In this document: piece after piece, positions 36,947 to 48,771 of the stretch
How the letters are laid out: each line of letters starts with the position of its first letter
How positions within the stretch are numbered: the stretch's first letter is position 1
Assembly: GCA_015492645.1 (NCBI GenBank)
Contig: WGER01000016.1
Coordinates: 1 to 64,000 of the forward strand
Source of the DNA: Nitrospirota bacterium
GTDB lineage: Bacteria > Nitrospirota > Thermodesulfovibrionia > Thermodesulfovibrionales > JdFR-85
Direction: 5' to 3'
DNA: 64,000 bases
The notes under the pieces: generated by a model
What the model was told of the DNA's origin: nothing
Databases searched by the model: none
What the model saw: only the letters and a program-made list of their open reading frames with translations
Translations under genes and position numbers: made by a program

Positions 36947-38410
36947 CTACAGGGTCCTCAAACCGTAAAGTATTCTGAACTCATATCCATGGAGGTGAAT
37001 CTTCAGTTGGCCGGAGTGAAGGTGAAACTCCTCTCCCTCTCCTTTCAGGAGGTCTTCGAGTATCATGGATTCTCTCTCTGGGATATGATCCCAGGGAATA
37101 ACAATGGTAGCAGGGGTCTCCGAGTAATTCACAACCACTAAGATGAACTCATGTCCCCATTCCCATAAGTAGGAGATTGTACCCTCTGTCTCTGAAAGAG
37201 GGACCATTTTCCATTTCCCCTTCATAAATAGTGGATGAGAGATAGCCCTCAACAGCCTATTGTAGAATTCCCTCAGACCCTCATTGGCAGGTTCTGGGGC
37301 CACCCTCTTTAACTGGAGTGGAATCTTCTTCCTTCGTCCTTCTAACTGGCCATGATGGAATAGTTTCAGGCCTGGCACGGTGGAGAAGATCACTGCTGCA
37401 GTCTTTAGTGCCTCAGGGCCAAACACAGAGGCGGCCCTGTCTTCATCGTGATTCTCTATAAACCTGAGGAGTTTCTGCTGAAAGGAGATCTCTGCCTGCA
37501 GGTGTAGTTTTAGCCCGTAGAGCTCTGCACCTTTCAACCTATCATAGAGCCTTTTATCATAGACGTAGTCAAAACCGAGTTGCTGGAGTGTCCATTCTGT
37601 GTCCCAGTAGGCCTCAGCAATCAGGATCTTATCCGGTATGGAGTACCTGAGCATGGTCCAGAACTCGCACTGCTGGGGTTGGTGGACATTATAGGGGATC
37701 GCCCACTGCCAGTGCCAGTTAAATATGTCATTCAGAACAAGCATCGCCATATCACATCGGAAGCCATCTGCGTGAGGGGATATCCTCTTCACCTCCTCAA
37801 GCAGTGCCATCCGCATCTCTGTGTTAAAGTGATTTAACTGTAACGTATCAGACCAGGCAGGGAAATGAGGGTCCTTACCCCGTGCAAAGTATTCAACCCT
37901 GCCATCTATCTGGAGAGGTGTAAAATCCGAAGGTCTCTCTCTGTAGTGACTCTCATCTCCCCTTATATAATAATCAGGGTGTTGGGTGACCCAGGGATGA
38001 TCAGGGGCAGTATGGTTTGGGACAAAGTCTACAATGAGTCTCATCCCGTAACGATTGAGTATAGACCTCACCCTGTCAAGTCCATCCCAGTCTCCTATTA
38101 AGGGGTCAGGCTCATAGGCCTGGATGGAGTATGGAGAGCCATAGATGTCATCTTCTCTGACCCCCGGCAGTACATCCCTGAAGAGGTCGATATAGTGGCC
38201 AAACTCAGGACTGCTGATAAATATCTCTCTTCCGAGAGGGCTCCTCTTCCATATTCCCATCAACCACACACTATCAAATCCTGTTTCTGCAAACCTGAGT
38301 AACTCCTCCTCCGGTATATCTGAAAGCCTGATCCGTTTCTGGTAGGTCTCTGATAGTTCATGCAACCATACGATGGTATTGATCTCGAGCATCCTGAATA
38401 TCTTTGGCAT
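36947..38410 (-). CDS. GH13 alpha-amylase-family protein
   Basis: YGMRLIVDFVPNHTAPDHPWV; ADGFRCDMAMLVLND; ILIAEAYWDTEW; FIENHDEDRAASVFG. Confidence 0.92.
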   Translation of the reverse strand: MPKIFRMLEINTIVWLHELSETYQKRIRLSDIPEEELLRFAETGFDSVWLMGIWKRSPLGREIFISSPEFGHYIDLFRDVLPGVREDDIYGSPYSIQAYEPDPLIGDWDGLDRVRSILNRYGMRLIVDFVPNHTAPDHPWVTQHPDYYIRGDESHYRERPSDFTPLQIDGRVEYFARGKDPHFPAWSDTLQLNHFNTEMRMALLEEVKRISPHADGFRCDMAMLVLNDIFNWHWQWAIPYNVHQPQQCEFWTMLRYSIPDKILIAEAYWDTEWTLQQLGFDYVYDKRLYDRLKGAELYGLKLHLQAEISFQQKLLRFIENHDEDRAASVFGPEALKTAAVIFSTVPGLKLFHHGQLEGRRKKIPLQLKRVAPEPANEGLREFYNRLLRAISHPLFMKGKWKMVPLSETEGTISYLWEWGHEFILVVVNYSETPATIVIPWDHIPERESMILEDLLKGEGEEFHLHSGQLKIHLHGYEFRILYGLRTL

Positions 38411-38423
38411 GATGATTCCCTTT

Positions 38424-39638
38424 TTATTCAGAACCCCAGTCTATACCATTTATGATCACCGAGTAGAGCCTGTCAGCAGCCTCTGGATCCAGTTCTTTCA
38501 GCCTGTTATAGATCTCCATCGCAAGGTCTGTCCTGTTGATACTCACATATACAATCCCGAGGCCCTCAAGGGCATTCACATCCTCGGGCTCGATCTCCAG
38601 TGCCCTCTTAAAGGCCCTGATAGAGTCTTTTGCCCTGTCTATATGACTGTTCAGGAGGCTGTATCCCATCCCTGTGTGAAACTCTGCCACATCAGGTGCG
38701 AGTTCAACCGCCTTTTTATACTGTTGCAGGGCCCTGTCAGAAAACCCCATCCTGAGAAGGACCTCACCATAGCGGGCATGCAATTCAGGGTCAGAAGGTG
38801 AGTTCGAGATGGCATCTCTCAGGACCTGTGCGGCCCTTCCATAATGCCCTTCAGCGATAAGAGAATCCACCTCTTTGAGGAGGGTCCCTGCCGTAAGGGT
38901 GTTTCCTCCCTGCACAGGCGGGGTGGCCTTATCAGGTTCATAAGGTGATTCCCTCTCTCTATCCGTCACCACAACAATAACTCCAGTAAGGTACTCATTC
39001 CTGCTCCTGAGATAATCCCTCGCCTCCTGATAGGTCTTGAATCTACCGAGTCTCAGGGAGAAGTATTGTCCTGTCTTCTCCAGGACAAGTTCCTTCAGTT
39101 CCTCTTCTGAGAGATGTCTCTTCAGACGCTGTAACTCATCCTCTGCATCCTCTCTGCTCAGAAAATTACCGATATGAATGGTGTAATATCTATCAGATGT
39201 GTGTAATGTTTCGTCTTCATGAGTTTCTTCTCCGGGCCTTTCAGCAAGGGGTCTCTCTTCTTCGACTTCCTTTAATGGATAGATCTGCCTGTATCTTTCA
39301 GGATGGACTACCTTCAGCAGTATCGCATCCTTCACTTCTGAACGAACCTTGCGCCAGATGTTGATCGCCTTCTGGAGATGCCGAAACCTGCCAAGCCGGA
39401 TTATAAGATATTTTCGGCTTTTGTCTATTCTTAAATCGGTTATCAAATCTTTATCAAGTGTTACTTTAAGTTTTTCATAATAATTTACTGCAAGAAATTC
39501 TTTATTTGGAGAGTAGGTTGCCAGTTGTACTGTATAGTAGCCGTTGGAGGCATCAGCGGCCCTGCTGGGGCAGAGAGACAGGGCAAGGCCAAGGCACAAT
39601 GTAGTTATGAGTCTTTTCATTATAGACATTATACCCAT
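38424..39638 (-). CDS. Exported protein with two SPOR domains and TPR repeats
   Basis: YYTVQLATYSPNKEF...YLIIRLGRF and YYTIHIGNFLSREDAEDEL...YFSLRLGRFKTYQEA; then tandem TPRs. Confidence 0.87.
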   Translation of the reverse strand: MGIMSIMKRLITTLCLGLALSLCPSRAADASNGYYTVQLATYSPNKEFLAVNYYEKLKVTLDKDLITDLRIDKSRKYLIIRLGRFRHLQKAINIWRKVRSEVKDAILLKVVHPERYRQIYPLKEVEEERPLAERPGEETHEDETLHTSDRYYTIHIGNFLSREDAEDELQRLKRHLSEEELKELVLEKTGQYFSLRLGRFKTYQEARDYLRSRNEYLTGVIVVVTDRERESPYEPDKATPPVQGGNTLTAGTLLKEVDSLIAEGHYGRAAQVLRDAISNSPSDPELHARYGEVLLRMGFSDRALQQYKKAVELAPDVAEFHTGMGYSLLNSHIDRAKDSIRAFKRALEIEPEDVNALEGLGIVYVSINRTDLAMEIYNRLKELDPEAADRLYSVIINGIDWGSE

Positions 39639-39744
39639 TAATCCTGAGAGATGTTAAGGTCGTGGGTTGGAAGGTATCGCTGAATTGGATGCCTCACCAG
39701 CACTGCCTGCTCCCTTCAACCCTTTTTCACCCAATAGATCAGTG

Positions 39745-39912
39745 CTGTCCAGAATAACCTCCGATAGTATACACAGGCGGGGTACCGAAGAACGGAAGTC
39801 AGAAGTCTGAAGTCAGAGGTCAGAAAACTAAGGAAAATTCCGACTTCTGACCTCTGATATCCGACCTCTGTTTTTTGGCATACCGCCTGTGCATCAATCC
39901 TATTTTGGACAG
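39745..39912. repeat. TIR-bounded hairpin repeat with heptamer tracts
   Basis: ctgtccagaata...acacaggcggggtacc on left; ggcataccgcctgtgc...tattttggacag on right; GTCAGAA-type heptamers inside. Confidence 0.75.
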
Positions 39913-39999
39913 ATGTGCCGATAGGTGAAACGTCATTACATTAGGCAGGCACTTGTGGTGTCGCGGACTTCTGACTTCTGTTTCCTGATTCTGCTATAA

Positions 40000-41694
<1,695 letters not shown>

Positions 41695-42096
41695 ATGCCA
41701 GGTAAATTGAGCAGGGACAGGGAGGTGATGAGCGAGATAAATGTGACCCCTCTGGTGGATGTGATGCTGGTGCTCCTGATAATATTCATGGTGACGGCCC
41801 CTATGTTGAAACTCGGTCTTGATGTACAACTTCCAGAGGCGAAGGGGAAGCCACTTCCTGCAGAAGAGAGGTTTGAGGTGGTGGTCAATAAAAAAGGGGA
41901 TGTCTTCCTGAATGACAGGAAGGTAACACTGAAGGAACTGCACAGGAAGATGAAGGCGATCAGTAAGAGGAACCCCTCTGTCTATCTAAAGGCTGACAGG
42001 AGGGTCTCCTACGGGACAGTGATAAGGGTTATGGCTGAACTGAAGGATGCTGGCGTTGAAAACGTGGGACTCGTTGCTGAACCCCTTCACAGATGA
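41695..42096 (+). CDS. tolR: TolR/ExbD-family protein
   Basis: SEINVTPLVDVMLVLLIIFMVTAPMLKLGLDVQLPEAKG. Confidence 0.92.
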   Translation: MPGKLSRDREVMSEINVTPLVDVMLVLLIIFMVTAPMLKLGLDVQLPEAKGKPLPAEERFEVVVNKKGDVFLNDRKVTLKELHRKMKAISKRNPSVYLKADRRVSYGTVIRVMAELKDAGVENVGLVAEPLHR

Positions 42097-42779
42097 ACAC
42101 CCTCAGTCTCAGGACTGCAGCAGTGGTGTCTCTCCTGTTACATGTATTGCTCTTTCTCACCGCCTCTGTGGCCTTCAGGAATACCACCAGACTGAAACTG
42201 CCTGAGGTCTACTCTGTTAAGGTAGTCACTACAGGCGGAAAGAAGGGAGGACCTCCAGGCATCCGGCAGATAAAGAGGATAAAAGAGAGAAGGAGGAAGA
42301 TCCTCTCAAAGAAGAAGGCGGTGGTGGTTGAGAAAGAGGTGAGGGAGACAGTGAGAAAAGGGGTGAAGGAACCCGTGAAGGAAGAGAGGCCATTGGTGAG
42401 TGTAGAGGAAGAGATCGCCCTTTTGAAGGCGAAGAAGGAGATCGAAGAAAGGGTGAAACTGAAGAGGCAGGTCCTGGTGAGCCTCGAAGAAATTGGAGGC
42501 ACCGGGGGTGCGGAGATGACTGTTGAGGATGCCTATTGGGCAGAGGTGAGACAGAGGATATGGCAGGAGTGGGTGGTGCCGGAGTTCCTTATAAAAGAAG
42601 GGCTTGAGGCAGTGATCTCCATAAGGGTGAAGAGAGACGGGACGGTGGAGATCCTTGAGGTGGAGTCCTCATCCGGGGAGCCACTGTTTGACAGGGCAGC
42701 CATCAGGGCGTTGCAGAAGGCATCGCCTCTTCCTCCACCTCCAAGGCAGATGGATATAACAGTGAGGTTCACACCATGA
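42093..42779 (+). CDS. TonB/TolA-family protein
   Basis: N-terminal TM, charged helix rich in K/E, C-terminal ISIRVKRDGTVEILEVESSSGEPLFDRAAIRALQKASPLPPPP. Confidence 0.88.
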   Translation: MNTLSLRTAAVVSLLLHVLLFLTASVAFRNTTRLKLPEVYSVKVVTTGGKKGGPPGIRQIKRIKERRRKILSKKKAVVVEKEVRETVRKGVKEPVKEERPLVSVEEEIALLKAKKEIEERVKLKRQVLVSLEEIGGTGGAEMTVEDAYWAEVRQRIWQEWVVPEFLIKEGLEAVISIRVKRDGTVEILEVESSSGEPLFDRAAIRALQKASPLPPPPRQMDITVRFTP

Positions 42780-44029
42780 GAGGTCTGATAGCCCTTCTGG
42801 TTTTGCTCATACCGGCTGTGGCCCTGCCGAGGGTGGTCATAGACATCACCACACCCGGTTTTAAGAGGCTCCCTGTGGCTGTGTACGACCTGATAGGCGA
42901 CACCAGGGGTATATCCGGGATAGTGAGGGAAGACCTCCAGTACTCTGGTGTCTTCGAGGTGGTTGATAAAGATGCCTATGTGGAGAGTCCTTATCCGGTA
43001 TTTAAGCCCACCAACTGGCTCCCACTGGGGGTGGAGATGGTGGTCAAGGGTTCAGTGGTTGAGGAATCCTCCCAGTTGAAGGCCACTGTCCATCTGTACG
43101 ATGTTGTGGAGGCGAAGAGGGTCTATATCAAGACCTACAGGGCAGAAAAGGTCCACCTCAGGTATCTTGCCCACACCATTGCGGATGATATCTACAGGGC
43201 GGTGACAGGGCAGGGCAGTGTCTTCAGGTCTAAAATAGCCTTTATAAGGGAGTTTGGGGATGGCACCAGGGGAGTCTTTGTGATGGACTGGGACGGCAAG
43301 AGGATGTGGGATACAGGTGTGAGGACCGGGATGCTTCTGTCACTGCACTGGTCCCCTGATCAGAAGAGATTGATATACTCCTCTGAGAGGGGTAAGAAGT
43401 GGGGTATCTACATGATCGATTTTGAGAGGAAGAGGGAGAGGGCCGTATTTGTGAGTAAGGGTGTGAATATTGCAGGTGACTTCCTGCCATCCTCTGACGC
43501 ATTCCTGTTCTCCTCTTCCCTGAGGGGTAATCCTGACCTTTACATCTATTCCCTCAGGGAGAAGAAGGCCAGAAGACTCACCAGGAGGTACTCTATTGAG
43601 GTCTCCCCCTCTGTTAGTCCTGATGGAAAACGGGTAGTCTTCGTCTCTGACCATTCAGGCACTCCCCAGGTCTATGTAATGAATATAGACGGTTCTGGAC
43701 TGAGGAGGGTCACCTTCTCAGGTAGTTATAACACCTCCCCTGTGTGGTCACCAAGGGGTGACCTGATCGCCTACGTAGGGATGGTGAACGGGAGGAACCA
43801 GATCTTCCTGGTAAGGCCGGACGGCACAGGGGTAGTCCAACTCACTGATGGTGCCAGTAATGAGGACCCTTCGTTCTCACCGGATGGTAGATTCATAGCC
43901 TTCACATCTTACAGAGACAACTACAGGAGGGTCTATATAATGAGGACCAACGGGGAAGGGCAGAAACCTCTCACACCAGAGGGTATGAGGGCCTTTGGGC
44001 CGAGTTGGAGACCGGAGGCAATCGAATGA
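42776..44029 (+). CDS. tolB: Tol-Pal system beta-propeller protein TolB
   Basis: Signal peptide; VVIDITTPGFKRLPVAVYDL; repeated SVSPDGKRVVFVSDHSGTPQVYVMNIDGSGLRRVTFSG. Confidence 0.94.
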   Translation: MRGLIALLVLLIPAVALPRVVIDITTPGFKRLPVAVYDLIGDTRGISGIVREDLQYSGVFEVVDKDAYVESPYPVFKPTNWLPLGVEMVVKGSVVEESSQLKATVHLYDVVEAKRVYIKTYRAEKVHLRYLAHTIADDIYRAVTGQGSVFRSKIAFIREFGDGTRGVFVMDWDGKRMWDTGVRTGMLLSLHWSPDQKRLIYSSERGKKWGIYMIDFERKRERAVFVSKGVNIAGDFLPSSDAFLFSSSLRGNPDLYIYSLREKKARRLTRRYSIEVSPSVSPDGKRVVFVSDHSGTPQVYVMNIDGSGLRRVTFSGSYNTSPVWSPRGDLIAYVGMVNGRNQIFLVRPDGTGVVQLTDGASNEDPSFSPDGRFIAFTSYRDNYRRVYIMRTNGEGQKPLTPEGMRAFGPSWRPEAIE

Positions 44030-45306
44030 GGATTCTGATGCAGAGGGCAGAGATAGAGGCATTTGTTGAGAGGTTGAAACTGAGGGGTGAGAGGGTCCCG
44101 GAGGAGATATTCAATACCACAAAACGGATTGTGGAGGATGTGAGGACAAATGGGGACAGGGCGCTCAGACACTACACAGAGAGGTTTGACAGTATCAGGC
44201 CAAAGAGTTTGAGACTTTCCATTGCTGAGATAAGAAGGGCTGCCAGGAGGTGTCCTAAGGATGTCTATGATGCCCTCAGCCTTGCAGCAGAAAGGATCAG
44301 GAGGTTTCACGAGAGACAGTTAGAGGGGTCCTGGCAGTACACTGAGGATGGGGTTACACTGGGGCAGTTGGTCAGGCCACTCAGGAGGGTAGGGGTGTAT
44401 GTGCCGGGTGGTAGGGCTGCCTATCCATCCACTGTATTAATGAATGTGATCCCTGCCCAGGTTGCAGGGGTGGATGAGGTCGCCCTCTGTGTGCCCACAC
44501 CTCAGGGTGAGATCAATCCAGCCCTGATGGCCGCAGTGGAGATAGTCGATGTGAGAGAGGTCTACCGTATTGGTGGAGCACAGGCGATAGCAGCCCTCGC
44601 CTATGGGACCGAGACCGTAAAGAGGGTGGACAAGATCGTGGGACCTGGAAATATCTTTGTTGCCCTCGCAAAGAAGTTGGTCTATGGGGTGGTAGACATA
44701 GACATGTTTGCAGGTCCATCAGAGGTGCTGATTGTGGCAGATTCAACCGCCCGTCCTTCCTTCGTGGCTGCAGACCTCCTGTCTCAGGCGGAACATGATG
44801 AGATGGCCTCGTCTGTACTTGTCACCACCTCAAAGGCCCTGGCAGAGGCGGTGATAAAGGAACTCTACAGCCAGATGGAACTACTACCAAGGAGACAGAC
44901 CATAGAGAAGGCGATCCAGAACTACGGAGGGATAATCATTGTGAGGAACCTGAAGAGGGCAGTAGAGATTGTGAATGCCATCGCTCCGGAACATCTGGAG
45001 TTGCTCGTGAGGAAGCCAGAGGCCCTTCTGCAGGAAATACATTCTGCTGGAGCGGTATTTCTTGGTGAATACTCGCCGGAACCCATGGGTGATTACCTTG
45101 CTGGTCCGAATCATACATTGCCAACATCTGGCACTGCCAGGTTCTTCTCTCCTCTTGGAGTATATCACTTTCTGAAGAGGACATCCATTATTAAGTTCTC
45201 CAGGGCCGCCTTCAGGAGGCTCTCTGGGTATGTAATGGTCCTTTCCGAAGCAGAAGGGCTTCAGGCCCATGGCAATACAGTGAGGGTGAGGCTTACCCAG
45301 AGGTGA
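44026..45306 (+). CDS. hisD: Histidinol dehydrogenase (start likely ATG 44026, ORF track 44005)
   Basis: RVGVYVPGGRAAYPSTVLMNVIPAQVAGV; KIVGPGNIFVALAKK; DMFAGPSEVLIVAD; NHTLPTSGTARFFSPLGVYHF. Confidence 0.96.
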   Translation: MRILMQRAEIEAFVERLKLRGERVPEEIFNTTKRIVEDVRTNGDRALRHYTERFDSIRPKSLRLSIAEIRRAARRCPKDVYDALSLAAERIRRFHERQLEGSWQYTEDGVTLGQLVRPLRRVGVYVPGGRAAYPSTVLMNVIPAQVAGVDEVALCVPTPQGEINPALMAAVEIVDVREVYRIGGAQAIAALAYGTETVKRVDKIVGPGNIFVALAKKLVYGVVDIDMFAGPSEVLIVADSTARPSFVAADLLSQAEHDEMASSVLVTTSKALAEAVIKELYSQMELLPRRQTIEKAIQNYGGIIIVRNLKRAVEIVNAIAPEHLELLVRKPEALLQEIHSAGAVFLGEYSPEPMGDYLAGPNHTLPTSGTARFFSPLGVYHFLKRTSIIKFSRAAFRRLSGYVMVLSEAEGLQAHGNTVRVRLTQR

Positions 45307-45839
45307 CCAGAGCGCTCTTCAGTTATCTCCTCCTGCTGGCAGGTGTCTATCTATACAACTACTTCAACTGGAGGGTCCTGGCCGTTCTTATCCCTCTTTA
45401 TATGATAGTATTTCCATTGTTGATGGAAGTGAGACCGAGGTTCTCCTTCCGGCGAGAAGAGGTGTGCCAGTCACTGGTCATATCGGTGCTGCTCCTTTTG
45501 CCCTTCATTTTTGTATCTCTGGTGATGGGGGCAAAGGGGTCACTACCCCCGCTGTCCACATTGATGTTTCACTTAGTGGTGGTCTCTGTGCCAGAGGAGG
45601 TCTATTTCAGGGGCTATCTACAGGAGGTGATCGGCAATAACCTCCGCGGGGTATTTATAGTGAGTCTGCTCTTCAGCACCGCACACGCTGGTAGATTCCT
45701 CTTCTCAGGAGACTACTCAGCACTCTTCACATTCTTTCCCTCTCTTGTCATGGGTGGTCTTTACCTGAAGACAGGGAACCTCCTGAGCCCGGTCGTCTTT
45801 CATTTTCTTGCGAATGTTGCCTTTATCTCCTTCTTCTGA
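45303..45839 (+). CDS. CPBP-family intramembrane metalloprotease
   Basis: VSVPEEVYFRGYLQEVIG (EExxxR), FSTAHAGRFL, VVFHFLANVAF. Confidence 0.88.
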   Translation: MTRALFSYLLLLAGVYLYNYFNWRVLAVLIPLYMIVFPLLMEVRPRFSFRREEVCQSLVISVLLLLPFIFVSLVMGAKGSLPPLSTLMFHLVVVSVPEEVYFRGYLQEVIGNNLRGVFIVSLLFSTAHAGRFLFSGDYSALFTFFPSLVMGGLYLKTGNLLSPVVFHFLANVAFISFF

Positions 45840-46347
45840 TCCAGACCACCGCCTCTTCAGGTGATACCCGTGGAGGTGGAGAAGGCACCCTTGCAGGATA
45901 ACCGACAGGCACTATTGCCACAGGTCTCAAGTGTCCTGGCAGTGCAAGCACCTCTGACACCTCGTCCTCATAGAAGGCACCCACCCATACAGTGCCAAGA
46001 CCGAGTTCGTGGGCCACAAGCATCATGTTCATGATGCTACATGCCACATCCTGGATACTGTAGAGGTATACACCCCTGTCACCATACACATTTCTGATCC
46101 TGGAATCTGTACATCCAACCACCACAAGGGGTGCCCTTGCCACGAACCCCTGCCTGAGGGCTGCCCTTGCAAGGGCCTCTTTGGTCCCTTCGTCCTCAAC
46201 AAAATAGAACTTCCTCGCCTGGAGATTGCCTGCGCTCGGTGCCCATATGAGCGCCTCTATCAGTTTCTGTATGTACTCATCAGGGATGGGCCTGTCCTGA
46301 AACTTCCTGATACTCCTCCTGCCTTTGACCGCCTCAAGGACCGTCAT
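45823..46347 (-). CDS. Nitroreductase-family protein
   Basis: LEAVKGRRSIRKFQDRPIPDEYIQKLIEALIWAPSAGNLQARKFYFV; LGLGTVWVGAF. Confidence 0.93.
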   Translation of the reverse strand: MTVLEAVKGRRSIRKFQDRPIPDEYIQKLIEALIWAPSAGNLQARKFYFVEDEGTKEALARAALRQGFVARAPLVVVGCTDSRIRNVYGDRGVYLYSIQDVACSIMNMMLVAHELGLGTVWVGAFYEDEVSEVLALPGHLRPVAIVPVGYPARVPSPPPRVSPEEAVVWIRRRR

Positions 46348-47468
46348 AAACCCTCCTTAAGGAATTCTCTTATCCTCCTTACACCTTCTTCCAACTCATC
46401 AAGGGGTCTGGTATAGGCAAACCTCACATACCTGTCTGTCTGGTTCGTTCCAAAGTCAACACCCGGGGTTATGGCAACCCCCTTTTTTTCAAGGAGCCTC
46501 TTTGCAAACTGCAGACAGTCATTACTGTACTCCCCTATACTGGCCCATATGTAAAAGGCCCCTTCAGGTCTCGCATCCACAGGGAACATCTCCTTAAGTG
46601 CTCCGTATAGAAAGTCCCTCCTCTGTCTGAAGGTCTCCCTTACTGTCTGAAGGTATCCTTCATCAAATGCCTCAAGGGCCGCATACTGTGCAGGGGTGTT
46701 CGGAGATATAAAGATGTTCTGACAGATCATCTCTGCCCTCCTTACCATTTCCTGTGGCAGGATCATCCAGCCCACCCTGAGTCCGGGCATACAGAAGTAT
46801 TTAGAGAAACCGTTTATCACTATGGTCCTGTCCGAAAATCTGAGGGCCGTTTCTGATCTGCCTTCATATTGAAGCCCATGGTAGATCTCATCAGATACAA
46901 ACCATATACCCAGCCTTTCCGCCTCCTCTATCAGTGCCTTGAAGACCTCAGGGTCATAGACAGTGCCGGTGGGGTTTGAAGGTGATGAGACCACCAAGGC
47001 GGATACGCCCTTTCTGTTCAGGTCCTCCGGCATTATCTGGTAGTTTCTTTCCGGACCTACTGGTATGAAGAGGGGGTCAAGACCAAGCAGATAAAGGAAG
47101 TTTCTGTAGCAGGGATAGGAAGGGTCAGCAAGGATTACCATCCCATCCAGTTCCTTCAGGAGGGAAAAGACTACAAGAAATGCACCCGATGTGCCAGGTG
47201 TTACCAGTATCCTCTCAACAGGCACCTCAACTCCATAGTTCCTTTTGTAATAACTCGCAATCGCCTCCCTTAACTCAGGAAGCCCCTTTGCAGGGGTATA
47301 GTAGAACCTCCTCTGCTGGACAGCCCTTTGAAGGGCCTCTATGACCTTTGGGGATGGTGACAGGTCGGGCTCTCCAACCTCCATATGCACGGCCCCCGGT
47401 ATCTGGCGTGCCCTCTGCAGTATGTCCATCACCATGAAGGGAGTGAGCCTATCCAGAGACGTCCTCAC
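46344..47468 (-). CDS. Pyridoxal-phosphate class I/II aminotransferase
   Basis: VSSPSNPTGTVYDPEVFKALIEEAERLGIWFVSDEIYHGLQY; VINGFSKYFCMPGLRVGWM. Confidence 0.94.
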   Translation of the reverse strand: MRTSLDRLTPFMVMDILQRARQIPGAVHMEVGEPDLSPSPKVIEALQRAVQQRRFYYTPAKGLPELREAIASYYKRNYGVEVPVERILVTPGTSGAFLVVFSLLKELDGMVILADPSYPCYRNFLYLLGLDPLFIPVGPERNYQIMPEDLNRKGVSALVVSSPSNPTGTVYDPEVFKALIEEAERLGIWFVSDEIYHGLQYEGRSETALRFSDRTIVINGFSKYFCMPGLRVGWMILPQEMVRRAEMICQNIFISPNTPAQYAALEAFDEGYLQTVRETFRQRRDFLYGALKEMFPVDARPEGAFYIWASIGEYSNDCLQFAKRLLEKKGVAITPGVDFGTNQTDRYVRFAYTRPLDELEEGVRRIREFLKEGL

Positions 47469-47471
47469 CCT

Positions 47472-48098
47472 CTAATCCTCAATGAGTGTGGTCTTTGCTA
47501 TACTGATAAACTCTCTCAGTTTTTCTATATCCTTCTTCCCCTTCTCCCTCTCCACCCCAGAACTCACATCCACTGCATAGGGTCTGACCCTTCTGATCGC
47601 CTCTGAGACATTCTCCGGTGTCAGTCCTCCTGCAAGTATAATCCTCCCGTAGGGCCTTGCCTGCAGGGCTATATCCCAGTTGAAGATCTGTCCGGTCCCT
47701 CCAGGGGCCTCCGGGCTATAGGCATCCAGCAGATAGGCCGACACCTGATACCTCTGGAGGTCTCTCAGGTCGGTGATATCCCTAACCTTTATCGCCTTTA
47801 TCACCCTGGACCATAGGGTGCACATCTCTGGAGGCTCTTCTCCGTGGAGTTGGACCACCTGTATACCTGTCTGCTGGATGATATCACCGATCACACGGGG
47901 GTGTTCATTCACAAAGACACCAACAGTGGTCACAAAGGGGGGCAGCAGGTGTATTATCTGTCTGGCAGTCTCAGGGAAGACATGCCTGGGGCTTCCCTCA
48001 TAAAATACGAACCCAAGGGCATCTGCACCAAACTCTACTGCCTTCAGTGCATCCTCTACATTGGTTATACCGCATATCTTGACCTTCACCTGTCTCAT
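47472..48098 (-). CDS. trpF: Phosphoribosylanthranilate isomerase
   Basis: VKVKICGITNVEDALKAVEFGADALGFVFYEGSPRHV; VQLHGEE; YAVDVSSGVE. Confidence 0.96.
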   Translation of the reverse strand: MRQVKVKICGITNVEDALKAVEFGADALGFVFYEGSPRHVFPETARQIIHLLPPFVTTVGVFVNEHPRVIGDIIQQTGIQVVQLHGEEPPEMCTLWSRVIKAIKVRDITDLRDLQRYQVSAYLLDAYSPEAPGGTGQIFNWDIALQARPYGRIILAGGLTPENVSEAIRRVRPYAVDVSSGVEREKGKKDIEKLREFISIAKTTLIED

Positions 48099-48757
48099 CC
48101 AATCAATTCCCTGTGGACCTTAACCGGCACCTCCCTTTTTATTGATTCCACAAACGCCTTCAGGACCTTTTGCCTCTTGTCCTGCAGTATCGCCTCTCTT
48201 AGTGCCTTTACGAGTTCCTCGTTCCCCTTTACTCCGGACAGGTCTTTTTCGTCCACATCCACGGCAGCCTCTATCAGGGTCGTGACCTTCTGAAGCATCA
48301 ACTCCCTCCTCTTTATCGCTTCATAGGCCCTTGGGGTGAGGCGGTTTAGCCTGAGGGTCCTGAGATAGACGTCTCTCCTGAAGACCCCGTTCCTCTGGAA
48401 TACCGGCTCATTCATAATCGCCTCCTGGAGTTCCTCATCAGTAACTGTGATCCTCCATTCAGTTGCCTTTCTGAGCAGCAGTCTCTCCTGAATAAGTGCA
48501 TCCAATGCCTTCTCTGAGAGGTTCAGTTTTTCCTCCATCTCCTCAAATTTGTCTTTATACAGGTCCCTGTAATACTCCCTTATCCGGTCATAGACCCTCC
48601 AGTACTCATCAATATGTATCTTTTCATCACCAATCTCCACCACAACAGGGTTCTGATTTCTGTCAACAGGACCTACATAGAAGAAGACAAAGGAGACGAT
48701 TACAAGAAAGAGAAAGATGTAGAAGAACTTGGCATGTTTCCTCATGAACTGGAGCAT
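48095..48757 (-). CDS. SurA/PpiD N-terminal-type chaperone-like membrane-anchored protein lacking a parvulin domain
   Basis: N-terminal TM; VVVEIGDEKIHIDEYWRVYD...LSEKALDALIQERLLLRKATEWRITVTDEELQEAI; only 220 aa. Confidence 0.8.
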   Translation of the reverse strand: MLQFMRKHAKFFYIFLFLVIVSFVFFYVGPVDRNQNPVVVEIGDEKIHIDEYWRVYDRIREYYRDLYKDKFEEMEEKLNLSEKALDALIQERLLLRKATEWRITVTDEELQEAIMNEPVFQRNGVFRRDVYLRTLRLNRLTPRAYEAIKRRELMLQKVTTLIEAAVDVDEKDLSGVKGNEELVKALREAILQDKRQKVLKAFVESIKREVPVKVHRELIG

Positions 48758-48771
48758 CCCTGTACCTCCTT

